Positions 8,722 to 16,983 of a stretch of DNA of 64,000 nucleotides are shown piece after piece. The number at the start of each line of letters is the position of its first letter. The stretch's first letter is position 1. The DNA lies in NCBI RefSeq assembly GCF_026781265.1, contig NZ_JAKUVC010000002.1, forward strand, positions 620,001 through 684,000. Reading direction: 5' to 3'. The notes beneath the pieces were generated by a model that ran no database searches, had not been told where the DNA came from, and saw only the letters and a list, made by a program, of their open reading frames with translations. Origin of the DNA: Streptococcus sanguinis (GTDB lineage: Bacteria; Bacillota; Bacilli; Lactobacillales; Streptococcaceae). A program made the translations under genes and the position numbers.

Positions 8722-10074
8722 TTAATCTATTCCAATTTCATCTCGAACAACATTGGCAATGGTATCTACATAATAATTAACTTCTTCGTCAGTTGGTGCT
8801 TCAGCCATGACCCTCAGCAGAGGCTCAGTTCCACTCGGACGAACCAAAATTCGGCCATTGCCAGCCATTTCAGCTTCCATTTTCTCAATCACCGTCTTGA
8901 TAGCTGGAACTTCCATCGCCTTGTCCTTCATGCTGTTTTCTACACGTATATTGACCAGTTTCTGCGGATAGATGGTTACTTCAGCAGCCAATTCAGATAG
9001 TTTCTTACCTGTTTCCTGCATGACCTTGGTCAATTGCACAGCTGAAAGCTGACCGTCACCTGTCGTATTGTAGTCCATGATGATAACATGTCCAGACTGC
9101 TCGCCACCTAGATTATAGCCATTCTTGCGCATTTCCTCTACTACATAGCGGTCACCAACTGCTGTCACAGCCTTTTGGATACCTTCTCGATCCAAAGCCT
9201 TATGAAAGCCTAGGTTGGACATGACAGTCGTAACAATCGTATTCTGCGCCAGCTTGCCTTTTTCAGACAGGTACTTGCCGATGATGAACATAATCTTGTC
9301 ACCATCTACCAGCTCACCATTTTCATCCACTGCAATCAAGCGGTCGCTATCTCCATCAAAGGCCAGACCAATCGCCGCACCAGACTCACGAACAACTTCC
9401 TGCAAAGCTTCTGGATGCGTAGAGCCAACATTCAGATTGATATTGAGGCCGTCTGGATTTTCTCCGATAATCGTCAACTGTGCGCCGAGATCCGCAAAAA
9501 TCTGACGGGCGCTGGTAGAAGCCGCACCGTTGGCCGTATCTAAGGCCACATGCATTCCTTCTAGTTCCAAGCCAGTTGAAACCAAGTATTGTTGGTACTT
9601 GCGCAGTCCTTCTGGGTAATCCACCAAGTCACCTAAACCTTCGGCACTTGGACGTGGCAAGGTATCTTCTGCTGCGTCCAGCAAAGCTTCGATTTCCAAT
9701 TCACGCTCATCATCCAGTTTATAACCGTCACCACCAAAGAATTTGATACCATTATCCAAAGCTGGATTGTGGCTGGCAGAAATCATGACTCCGGCGCTGG
9801 CTTTCTCTGACTTGACCAGATAAGCTACACCAGGCGTTGCAATGACACCCAGCTTATAAACATGAATCCCAACGGACAAAAGTCCTGCAACCAAGGCGCT
9901 TTCCAGCATTTCTCCTGAAATTCGAGTATCACGGCCAACAAAGACCCGAGGCACTTCACTTTCGTGCTGGCTCAGAACATAACCACCAAAGCGGCCAAGT
10001 TTAAAGGCCAATTCCGGCGTTAATTCCACATTTGCTTCTCCGCGAACACCATCGGTTCCAAAGTATTTACCCAT
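8722..10074 (-). CDS. glmM: Phosphoglucosamine mutase
   Basis: 450 aa from [15 protein letters not shown]; the longer frame upstream has no family similarity, and GAAAGGAAA precedes this ATG. The active-site phosphoserine is Ser101 in [10 protein letters not shown], the metal loop is DGDSDR, and the sugar-binding (GEQSGH) and phosphate-binding (RPSGTEP) motifs are present. It converts glucosamine-6-P to glucosamine-1-P for UDP-GlcNAc synthesis. It is the last gene of cdaA-cdaR-glmM, an order conserved in Firmicutes in which GlmM can restrain the diadenylate cyclase. Confidence 0.97.
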   Translation of the reverse strand: MGKYFGTDGVRGEANVELTPELAFKLGRFGGYVLSQHESEVPRVFVGRDTRISGEMLESALVAGLLSVGIHVYKLGVIATPGVAYLVKSEKASAGVMISASHNPALDNGIKFFGGDGYKLDDERELEIEALLDAAEDTLPRPSAEGLGDLVDYPEGLRKYQQYLVSTGLELEGMHVALDTANGAASTSARQIFADLGAQLTIIGENPDGLNINLNVGSTHPEALQEVVRESGAAIGLAFDGDSDRLIAVDENGELVDGDKIMFIIGKYLSEKGKLAQNTIVTTVMSNLGFHKALDREGIQKAVTAVGDRYVVEEMRKNGYNLGGEQSGHVIIMDYNTTGDGQLSAVQLTKVMQETGKKLSELAAEVTIYPQKLVNIRVENSMKDKAMEVPAIKTVIEKMEAEMAGNGRILVRPSGTEPLLRVMAEAPTDEEVNYYVDTIANVVRDEIGID

Positions 10075-10168
10075 TATAAATAGTTTCCTTTCATAAGACC
10101 TGGATGTAAAGGTTTTGGCTGCAAGCAAGGCAGACCGCTTTAATCCAAGTTTATTTTCAAAATTTTAG

Positions 10169-10924
10169 TTAGTTTTTATTTGATGAGCTCGTATTTGAGC
10201 TGCTGTTAGAGGAGGACGAGCCAGAGTTGTCTGCTGTTTTAGTGTTGACACGCATAGTCGTTTCAAATGGAGTCACCACGCTCGGCATAACATTCCCTTG
10301 TCCATCAACAGCCTGCAGCGGCGCTGTCCCGCTATAGTTGCCGGTGATAATGACATTGGTCGGGAGAATAGCTACGACATATTCAATCTTAGACAAGGTC
10401 TCCTCGTCACTGGTTACTGTAGCTTCCTTGTTTTCCAAGGTCACACCACTAATAGACACATTTTCAGCCACCTGACTGTCTGTGATGAGGTAGCGGACCT
10501 CAACCTTCTTGCTGGCTTTTTTACCAATCTTAACAGAAATCTTCTGTGGAGTGACTGTAGCAGTCAGACCGCTTGGCAGGTTTTCAACCTTTAGCGGAAT
10601 TTCTACTGTTCCCTCTGTAGCCTTAGAAAGATTAGCTACAACTCGAAACTTCCGAGTACTTTCCTGCATTTCACTGGCTAGATTGACCCGGTTGGAGCCT
10701 GTCAGTGCGACGGAAACTTCAGAAGTAAAGCCACTGATAAAGTAATTCTCGCTGTCATATTTGATGTCAATTGGCACATTGGAAACCGTATTGGTATAAG
10801 TTTCAGATGTGACCTGTCGAACTCCAGTATTGTTTTGATAACTGCTAGAGGTTGCATAGACAAAAAGAACTAGGGCAAAGAAAAACGAAGAGATGATATA
10901 AAGAATTTTTTTACGTTTTTTCAT
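10169..10924 (-). CDS. cdaR: YbbR-domain protein CdaR, regulator of c-di-AMP synthase
   Basis: 251 aa. The start at 10924 is preferred: GGAGG is spaced 9 nt from it, while the ATG 9 nt upstream directly abuts the GGAGG. The ATG overlaps the cdaA stop (ATGA). A single N-terminal membrane anchor (ILYIISSFFFALVLFVYATSS) is followed by extracellular YbbR repeats and a Ser/Asn-rich tail. CdaR proteins modulate CdaA activity from outside the membrane. Confidence 0.9.
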   Translation of the reverse strand: MKKRKKILYIISSFFFALVLFVYATSSSYQNNTGVRQVTSETYTNTVSNVPIDIKYDSENYFISGFTSEVSVALTGSNRVNLASEMQESTRKFRVVANLSKATEGTVEIPLKVENLPSGLTATVTPQKISVKIGKKASKKVEVRYLITDSQVAENVSISGVTLENKEATVTSDEETLSKIEYVVAILPTNVIITGNYSGTAPLQAVDGQGNVMPSVVTPFETTMRVNTKTADNSGSSSSNSSSNTSSSNKN

Positions 10925-11769
10925 TTCTTCCATCCTCCCATGACGCGTTTTTTCAAACCTGCTGGCTTGTCCTGCTCTGATAAGAAGACCTTTCTCAGCT
11001 CTGTCTCAAACTCATCCAAAGTCAAATCATGCTTGAAAATTCCATTGTGCGTAGTGGAAATACCGCCGGTTTCTTCTGAAACGACAAAAGTAAAAGCATC
11101 GGATACTTCAGACAGGCCAATAGCTGCGCGGTGCCGAGTTCCAAACTCCTTAGAAATACCACTGCTTTCTGTCAGAGGCAGGTAGGCACAGGAAGCCGCA
11201 ATCTTATTATTTTTTATGATGACAGCTCCATCATGTAATGGCGTATTGGGGATGAAAATGTTGATTAGCAGCTCTCCGGACACATCTGCATCCAAGGGAA
11301 TCCCTGTCGCAATGTACTCCTGCAAGGTGCGGGTCCCTTGAATAGCCACCAAAGCCCCGATTTTCCGCGGACTCATATAGGCAACAGACTTGACAAAGGC
11401 CTGAACCATTTTTTCTTCGTTACTGATGGGCGTCGCAGAAAAGATATCCGTTGCTCGGCCAAGCTTTTCCAATCCTGCCCGAATCTCAGGCGAGAAAATC
11501 ACCACGGCCGCAATGACCCCGTAAGTTATGACCTGATTAATCAACCAAGAAATGGTCGTCAAGCCGATGATATTGGCAAAAAACTGTGCCAAGATAAAGA
11601 AGAGCACCCCGCGGACCAGAATCATAATTTTCGTACCAGCAATGGCCTTGATTAGATAATATAGAATCCATGCGACGATAGCGACGTCAATAATATTAAT
11701 TACAATCCTCCAAGGGTCAGAAAACAAACTGGCCCAATATTGGAGATTGGTTAGTTGTTGAAAATTCAT
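10921..11769 (-). CDS. cdaA: Diadenylate cyclase CdaA (c-di-AMP synthase)
   Basis: 282 aa from MNFQQLTNL, with AGGAG upstream; the longer frame is not supported. Three membrane helices fill residues ~20-95. The DAC domain carries DGA at 180-182 and RHR at 212-214, both required for condensing two ATP into c-di-AMP. In streptococci CdaA is normally the only c-di-AMP synthase and controls potassium and osmolyte balance, wall stress and competence. It heads the cdaA-cdaR-glmM operon. Confidence 0.96.
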   Translation of the reverse strand: MNFQQLTNLQYWASLFSDPWRIVINIIDVAIVAWILYYLIKAIAGTKIMILVRGVLFFILAQFFANIIGLTTISWLINQVITYGVIAAVVIFSPEIRAGLEKLGRATDIFSATPISNEEKMVQAFVKSVAYMSPRKIGALVAIQGTRTLQEYIATGIPLDADVSGELLINIFIPNTPLHDGAVIIKNNKIAASCAYLPLTESSGISKEFGTRHRAAIGLSEVSDAFTFVVSEETGGISTTHNGIFKHDLTLDEFETELRKVFLSEQDKPAGLKKRVMGGWKK

Positions 11770-11936
11770 ACTTAGACTTCCTACTCCTCTACAAGCAAAA
11801 TCAAACAGCTGTAGCAACAAATCGAACTTATTAAATCTAGTAACAGCCTGATTTTATCTTGTAATTAGAGTTCACTCAATTAACTTCTCTCTTTTTATTT
11901 TACAGTGGGTCTTAATGCTTAAAGACTTACCAACCC

Positions 11937-11945
11937 ATTATATCA
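11937..11945 (-). promoter_or_regulatory. Extended -10 promoter of cdaA
   Basis: TGATATAAT on the minus strand is a perfect TATAAT with the TGn extension. It would give a ~160-nt leader before cdaA. It lies opposite the murT promoter. Confidence 0.6.
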
Positions 11946-11985
11946 CGTTTGTCAATATTTTTCTGTAACCTTCTTTACTTTTTTA

Positions 11986-11994
11986 TGATAAAAT
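11986..11994 (+). promoter_or_regulatory. Extended -10 promoter of murT, probably leaderless
   Basis: TGATAAAAT ends 7 nt before the murT ATG, so transcription should begin at or next to the start codon. No Shine-Dalgarno sequence is present between the -10 and the ATG. Confidence 0.6.
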
Positions 11995-12001
11995 ATTTCT
12001 T

Positions 12002-13345
12002 ATGAAGATAAATACAGCCTTGGGCCTCTTGGCAGGCAAGTCCTCCCACTTTGTTCTCAGCAAAATGGGACGCGGCTCTACTCTGCCAGGGAAAGTTGCC
12101 CTGACATTTGATAAAAATATTTTACAAAACCTAGCGAAGAACTATGAGGTCGTGGTTATTACCGGAACCAATGGGAAAACTCTGACTACAGCTCTGACGG
12201 TAGGCATTCTCAAGGAAGCCTTCGGACAAGTGGTGACCAATCCCAGCGGTGCCAATATGATTACTGGGATTACGACAACCTTCCTGACCGCTAAGAAAGG
12301 CAAATCTGGCAAAAATATCGCTGTGCTGGAAATAGACGAAGCCAGCCTATCTCGGATTTGTGATTATATCAAGCCTAGCCTCTTCGTCTTTACCAATATT
12401 TTCCGAGACCAAATGGATCGCTATGGTGAGATCTACACGACCTACCAGATGATTCTGGATGCTGCAGCTAAAGTACCTGAAGCGACTGTGCTGATGAATG
12501 GTGACAGCCCCCTCTTTAACTCGGTCACTCTAAAAAATCCTGTCCACTACTATGGATTTGATACCGAGAAAGGCCAGGCTCAGCTGGCTCACTACAATAC
12601 AGAGGGCATCCTCTGTCCCAAGTGCGAGCATATCCTCAAATACGAGCTCAACACTTATGCCAATCTGGGGGCTTATATCTGTGAGGACTGCGGCTTCAAG
12701 CGTCCTAAGCTTGACTACAGCCTGACCGCTCTCAGAACACTTGAGCATAACCGCTCGGCCTTTACCATTGATGGTCAAGACTATCAAATCAATATCGGAG
12801 GCCTTTATAATATCTACAATGCCTTGGCCGCTGTATCAGTAGCTCAGTTCTTTGGTGTCGAGCCGGCTACTATCAAGGCTGGCTTTGACAAGAGCCGGGC
12901 TGTCTTTGGCCGTCAGGAAACTTTCAAAATCGGCGATAAAGAATGTACCTTAGTCTTGATTAAAAATCCGGTCGGGGCGACCCAAGCTTTAGATATGATT
13001 GGACTTGCGCCCTTTGACTTTAGCTTGTCCGTCCTGCTCAACGCCAACTATGCAGACGGAATTGATACCAGCTGGATCTGGGATGCTGACTTTGAGAAGA
13101 TTTTAGAGATGGAAATTCCTCATGTCATCGCAGGCGGTGTGCGCCACTCTGAGATTGCTCGTCGCCTGCGGGTAACGGGCTATCCAGCAGATCAGATTAC
13201 TGAAGTCAAAGATTTAGAAGCCGTCTTCAAAGCCATTGAGCAGCAAGAAACCAAGTATGCCTATATCTTAGCAACTTATACTGCTATGCTGGAATTCCGC
13301 GAGTTGCTGGCAGAACGACAAGTAGTCAGAAAGGAGATGAACTAA
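12002..13345 (+). CDS. murT: Lipid II isoglutaminyl synthase subunit MurT
   Basis: 447 aa. The Mur-ligase ATP loop GTNGKT is at residues 55-60 and the C-terminal domain is DUF1727 type. Cys205, Cys208, Cys227 and Cys230 form the four-cysteine zinc ribbon characteristic of MurT. With GatD it amidates the alpha-carboxyl of the stem-peptide glutamate on lipid II, a step essential in pneumococcus for efficient transpeptidation. It overlaps gatD (TAATG). The promoter is immediately adjacent, so the mRNA is probably leaderless. Confidence 0.96.
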   Translation: MKINTALGLLAGKSSHFVLSKMGRGSTLPGKVALTFDKNILQNLAKNYEVVVITGTNGKTLTTALTVGILKEAFGQVVTNPSGANMITGITTTFLTAKKGKSGKNIAVLEIDEASLSRICDYIKPSLFVFTNIFRDQMDRYGEIYTTYQMILDAAAKVPEATVLMNGDSPLFNSVTLKNPVHYYGFDTEKGQAQLAHYNTEGILCPKCEHILKYELNTYANLGAYICEDCGFKRPKLDYSLTALRTLEHNRSAFTIDGQDYQINIGGLYNIYNALAAVSVAQFFGVEPATIKAGFDKSRAVFGRQETFKIGDKECTLVLIKNPVGATQALDMIGLAPFDFSLSVLLNANYADGIDTSWIWDADFEKILEMEIPHVIAGGVRHSEIARRLRVTGYPADQITEVKDLEAVFKAIEQQETKYAYILATYTAMLEFRELLAERQVVRKEMN

Positions 13346-14130
13346 TGGTTTACAGATCCCTCACTTCTCCTGAAAACCAGGACTATCGCTATGATATAAA
13401 GATTGCTCACCTCTATGGTAATCTCATGAATACTTACGGCGACAACGGCAATGTCCTCATGCTCAAGTATGTGGCTGAAAAGCTAGGCGCTAGTGTTGAA
13501 GTCGATATCGTCTCTCTAGAAGATGACTTTGACAAGGACAGCTGCGACATCGTCTTCTTTGGCGGAGGTCAAGACTATGAGCAAACGATTGTGGCTCGTG
13601 ACTTGCCAGCTAAAAAGGAAGCTTTGGAAAGCTTTATCAATGAAAACGGCGTAGTGCTAGCTATCTGCGGCGGATTCCAGCTCCTAGGCCAATACTATAT
13701 CGAAGCTTCTGGTCGACGAATCGAAGGCCTGGGCATCATGGGTCACTATACCCTCAACCAGACCAAAAACCGCTATATCGGTGACATCAAGATTCATAAC
13801 GAAGAATTCAATGAGACCTACTACGGCTTTGAAAATCACCAAGGACGGACTTTCCTCTCGGACGATGAAAAACCTCTGGGCAAAGTCGTCTATGGAAATG
13901 GCAACAATCAAGAGGATGGTTGCGAAGGCGTCCATTATAAAAATGTCTTTGGCTCCTACTTCCATGGTCCCATCTTGTCCCGCAATGCGAACTTGGCCTA
14001 CCGTCTAGTGACCACCGCTCTGAAAAATAAGTATGGCTCAGATATTGAACTGGCGGCTTATGAAGATATCCTAGCCCAAGAAATCCCAGAAGAATACGGA
14101 GATATCAAGAGCAAGGCTGAGTTTGAATAG
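13345..14130 (+). CDS. gatD: Lipid II isoglutaminyl synthase glutaminase subunit GatD
   Basis: 261 aa, a class I glutamine amidotransferase-like (CobB/CobQ-type) domain. The nucleophile is Cys108 in [14 protein letters not shown] and the catalytic histidine is His207 in GSYFHGPIL. It hydrolyses glutamine and passes ammonia to MurT. The ATG shares one base with the murT stop, and AAGGAG lies just upstream, giving a tightly coupled pair. Confidence 0.96.
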   Translation: MVYRSLTSPENQDYRYDIKIAHLYGNLMNTYGDNGNVLMLKYVAEKLGASVEVDIVSLEDDFDKDSCDIVFFGGGQDYEQTIVARDLPAKKEALESFINENGVVLAICGGFQLLGQYYIEASGRRIEGLGIMGHYTLNQTKNRYIGDIKIHNEEFNETYYGFENHQGRTFLSDDEKPLGKVVYGNGNNQEDGCEGVHYKNVFGSYFHGPILSRNANLAYRLVTTALKNKYGSDIELAAYEDILAQEIPEEYGDIKSKAEFE

Positions 14131-14148
14131 ACAAACAGGAGAATCACT

Positions 14149-14364
14149 ATGAAAGAAAAATTGCATTATATCCTGCTTTTAATTACCATTCTATTGGTTG
14201 CCAGTATTTCCTTGGCAAATATGCAGAGTGTCAATGTTAGCTTTATCCTATTTAGCTTCAAACTTCCCTTAATCATATTGATTTTGGTCTCAGTGCTCCT
14301 AGGCTCTGTCACGACCTTTCTCATCAGCATGCTAAAAAACTTCTCTCTGAAAAAAGGAGCTTAA
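14149..14364 (+). CDS. LapA-domain (DUF1049) small membrane protein
   Basis: 71 aa with two hydrophobic helices (residues ~7-25 and ~40-60) around a short loop containing NMQSVNVSFILFSFKLPL, the typical LapA_dom arrangement, and a basic C terminus. The role in streptococci is unknown; in other bacteria related proteins act in envelope or LPS assembly. ACAGGAG precedes the ATG and it follows gatD by 18 nt, so it is probably the third gene of that operon. Confidence 0.78.
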   Translation: MKEKLHYILLLITILLVASISLANMQSVNVSFILFSFKLPLIILILVSVLLGSVTTFLISMLKNFSLKKGA

Positions 14365-14402
14365 AAAAACCAAAGAAGCACTTAAAAATTCCCATACAGA
14401 AA

Positions 14403-14436
14403 ACTAGGTTGGAAATCACTCCAGCCTAGTCTTTTT
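14403..14436. terminator. Bidirectional terminator between the gatD operon and the MFS gene
   Basis: ACTAGGTTGGA pairs with TCCAGCCTAGT (one G-U) followed by CTTTTTG on the plus strand. The minus-strand side has TTTTC. The MFS stop codon (14426-14428) lies inside the stem. Confidence 0.8.
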
Positions 14437-15607
14437 GTATTCTCTTTTGATAAAGGTAGGAAATCAAAGCCAATCCCATCACTCCGAAACCAATCAGAAG
14501 AAAGGAAAGGGTGTGGACACTCGGCAGAACAGTCATTAGAAAAGTCGCGGGAGGCATGAAAAGAATTGCCAGCGTGTAGATCGTTGAGAAAACGCGGCCT
14601 AGATACTGCTTGTCCACCTTGGTCTGAACCTGGCTGAAGAAATGAATGTTGAACACAGTCATAAAGAGCTCACAGATAAGATTACCAGAATAAGAAAAAT
14701 AGGGATGAACCGGTAGCAAAGCAGAGACGCCCATGACTGCGACTCCAACACCGGTCAATAGCAGGGCTACAAGTAAATTGCCCATACTGGCCTTAACCTT
14801 GCTGGCTAGAATAGCTCCAATGACTGAGCCTATAGCACCCAAACTCAGAATGCTTGCATAAGATCCCGTCTTTTCATAGAGCTGATTGGTAAAAGGCAAT
14901 AGATAATTAAAGGCCGCAAAGAAAAAGTTAACTGCAGAAGCTACCAAGAGCATAAAGAAGATTTCTTTTTGCTGACGGATATAAACTAAACCTTCCTTGA
15001 TATCTCCCAGAATATTGCCAAGATTGATGGGAGACTTCTGCTTGCTTGGCTCATGATTCGGCAGAAAGTAAACCAAGGCAAAAGCCAGAAAGAAGCTAAG
15101 GGCATCCAGCTGAAGAGTCATGCGCAGATTTGCATACTGCATCACGATAAAAGACAAAACTGGAGCTGAGACACTGATAACCTGCAAGGCCAATTCCAGA
15201 TGAGAATTGTAGGCCACGATGTCTTCCTTGTCCACAATTTCGGTAATATAAGACTTATTAGCTGGCCTAGAAAAAGCAAAGGCTATAGCCTGAACCACAT
15301 TGGCAAAAATCAGCGCTCCAATCATGAGGTGGTCATTAGAAATAAAAGAAATCAGCAGACAAAGTCCAGCACAAATCAAGTCCGTTACCATTAGCACCTT
15401 ACGTCTGGAAAAGCGGTCCGTAATGGCTCCCCCCAAAGGATTGAATAAGATGGAAGTGACTAGCTCCGATATCTGATAAATGCCCAAGAGCGTCTGTCCC
15501 AGAGCTCCCAAAGAAGCAAGCCAGATGCTATTCCCATAGTCATAAAGCATATTTCCAATTTTATTAATAGCAGCCCGTGTAATCAGCTGCGCCGCCTGTC
15601 GATTCAT
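14426..15607 (-). CDS. MFS transporter (drug/peptide efflux type)
   Basis: 393 aa from the ATG at 15607, which has GGAGG spaced 7 nt upstream; the longer frame does not. About 12 hydrophobic helices and the loop-2/3 motif GGAITDRFSRRKVLM identify the major facilitator fold; the closest general type is the MefA-like exporter group. The substrate is unknown. The rgg gene lies directly upstream on the same strand, and a palindrome sits between them, so Rgg control is likely. Confidence 0.85.
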   Translation of the reverse strand: MNRQAAQLITRAAINKIGNMLYDYGNSIWLASLGALGQTLLGIYQISELVTSILFNPLGGAITDRFSRRKVLMVTDLICAGLCLLISFISNDHLMIGALIFANVVQAIAFAFSRPANKSYITEIVDKEDIVAYNSHLELALQVISVSAPVLSFIVMQYANLRMTLQLDALSFFLAFALVYFLPNHEPSKQKSPINLGNILGDIKEGLVYIRQQKEIFFMLLVASAVNFFFAAFNYLLPFTNQLYEKTGSYASILSLGAIGSVIGAILASKVKASMGNLLVALLLTGVGVAVMGVSALLPVHPYFSYSGNLICELFMTVFNIHFFSQVQTKVDKQYLGRVFSTIYTLAILFMPPATFLMTVLPSVHTLSFLLIGFGVMGLALISYLYQKRIQKD

Positions 15608-15635
15608 AAAAATACCTCCTTCCATTTCTGAAACT

Positions 15636-15644
15636 ATTGTATCA
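15636..15644 (-). promoter_or_regulatory. Extended -10 promoter of the MFS gene
   Basis: TGATACAAT on the minus strand, 28 nt before the MFS ATG. No good -35 is visible, which fits an activator-dependent promoter. Confidence 0.5.
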
Positions 15645-15667
15645 GGAATGGAGGGAAGTTCTTTATT

Positions 15668-15685
15668 TTTCCCATATTTGGGAAA
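15668..15685 (-). promoter_or_regulatory. Inverted repeat, possible Rgg operator
   Basis: TTTCCC-ATATTT-GGGAAA lies between the rgg stop and the MFS promoter, just upstream of the expected -35 position (centre near -47). This is where Rgg activators usually bind. It could instead be a weak rgg terminator, but neither side has a T tract. Confidence 0.45.
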
Positions 15686-16549
15686 TTATACTTTTACAAA
15701 CTTATCGAAGTGCTCTTGATAATAGGCGACTTGCTCAGGTAAATTCAGCACTTCAAAGATGTGCATGGCTTCCTGCATTTGCTTGATTCCCTGCTTCTTC
15801 TGCCCCTTCTGATAAGCTGCAAAACCTTTTAGATAAAGGAACACATTGCGTTCATAGAGTTTGATGCCTTTGCCAACAATCTTCTCTATATAAGACTCGA
15901 AATAACTAGCCTTATCAAAAGAACGACTTTCCAAACAATGCTGGTAACAATTGAGAGCTAGAATCAAGACTAGTCTCTTATGGCGACCAATTTCTTTGTA
16001 GTAGTCCTCCCGCTCCATGACTTCCTTGCCCAGACGGTAGACGTAGTCCACATCATAGAAGCTATAGAGATTACCAAATAGGATCAGCTCATACATGGTC
16101 CAGTCTTCCACTTGGAAGAGATAATCAGCCACCTTATCTAAATCCTCTTGCCTCATGCGAAACTGACTGTCTCGCTGACAAATCAAGCCCTGCATCAAAA
16201 TCCAATTCAGCTCATAGTAAAGAGGCGCACTGCTGGCCTTGGCCTTTTCCAACTGCTCCGCTTGCAAGTCTTGAAATCCCTTGATGTCATTTGAGTAGTA
16301 AAGAGGGATAATCTTACCCATCATGGCCACGTGCTCATGCTGCTGGAAATTCCGTGCCTTGTCTATAAAATTTTCAAGGGTCACATGAATATTATCCAAG
16401 AGATCTAAAAATTTCGAGAGGGTCATGTCCGACTCACACAGCTCAAAACGAGACAGCTGAGAAGTCGAGCAAACCTGACCCGCCGCTTCCTTCAATGAAT
16501 AATGTCCATTTAAACGAAAATCACGAAAAACTTTGCCTAAATCTTCCAT
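15686..16549 (-). CDS. Rgg/GadR/MutR-family transcriptional regulator
   Basis: 287 aa. Residues 1-65 form an Xre-type helix-turn-helix (LGKVFRDFRLNGHYSLKEAAG; STSQLSRFELCESDMTLSKFLDLL), and the remaining ~220 residues are the all-helical TPR-like domain of Rgg proteins that binds short peptides in several members. I found no adjacent SHP-type pheromone gene on either side, so this may be a peptide-independent member. Its likely target is the downstream MFS gene. Upstream lies a 430-bp repeat-rich intergenic region. Confidence 0.88.
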   Translation of the reverse strand: MEDLGKVFRDFRLNGHYSLKEAAGQVCSTSQLSRFELCESDMTLSKFLDLLDNIHVTLENFIDKARNFQQHEHVAMMGKIIPLYYSNDIKGFQDLQAEQLEKAKASSAPLYYELNWILMQGLICQRDSQFRMRQEDLDKVADYLFQVEDWTMYELILFGNLYSFYDVDYVYRLGKEVMEREDYYKEIGRHKRLVLILALNCYQHCLESRSFDKASYFESYIEKIVGKGIKLYERNVFLYLKGFAAYQKGQKKQGIKQMQEAMHIFEVLNLPEQVAYYQEHFDKFVKV

Positions 16550-16983
16550 TTGTTTACCACTTAAATTCCTTTAATTGCTGTTTCGCTTCCCTAGTCGCTC
16601 TTTCAAAACTACCTTCACCGCCCCTTGTTCGGATTTTATTTTCAGACGAGGCTCTTTTCGTCAAAATCTTATCGGCTGAAAGTCAGAAAAGGCAAATTCT
16701 GCTAAAAGAACTCGTCAGAAAACAGAAAGTTCGGGATTTGCTCTCAGACCAACCGTCAGAAAATCTGACAGAGTCATTTTGCTCCAAAATAACTTTTCAG
16801 AAAATCTGACGGACTGACTTTTCTCTAAAAGAACTTAGATTGCATGAAGAATAGTTTATTTTCCTCGAAAAAATCTCAGAACACATGTAAAAATTCGTTT
16901 TTTACTCTTTTTTGGCTGATTTCGCATGTAAATTAAGCATTCTGAGCTCTGGGGAGCTCATTTCTCACAGAAACTGCATACTC
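16550..16983. other. Repeat-rich intergenic region between the ABC-F gene and rgg
   Basis: No gene is supported here. The region holds several copies of GTCAGAAAA or TCAGAAAA (near 16682, 16714, 16755, 16797). It has a palindrome GTCAGA-AAA-TCTGAC (16755-16769), a second near-copy (16797-16810), and an outer inverted repeat CCGTCAGA (16753-16760) with TCTGACGG (16805-16812). A larger inverted structure pairs CTCAGAA (16875-16881) and ACATG (16883-16887) with CATGT (16925-16929) and TTCTGAG (16940-16946). TGAGCTC/GAGCTCA near 16942-16960 forms a hairpin just after the ABC-F stop. Confidence 0.6.

Noticed and set aside
16794..16808. Full CodY box upstream of rgg
   Set aside because: Two mismatches to the 15-bp consensus; kept only as a remark in the repeat-region finding.
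16495..16809. 104-codon plus-strand frame upstream of rgg
   Set aside because: It begins inside rgg on the opposite strand, has no ribosome binding site, and runs through the repeat region with no protein-like composition.
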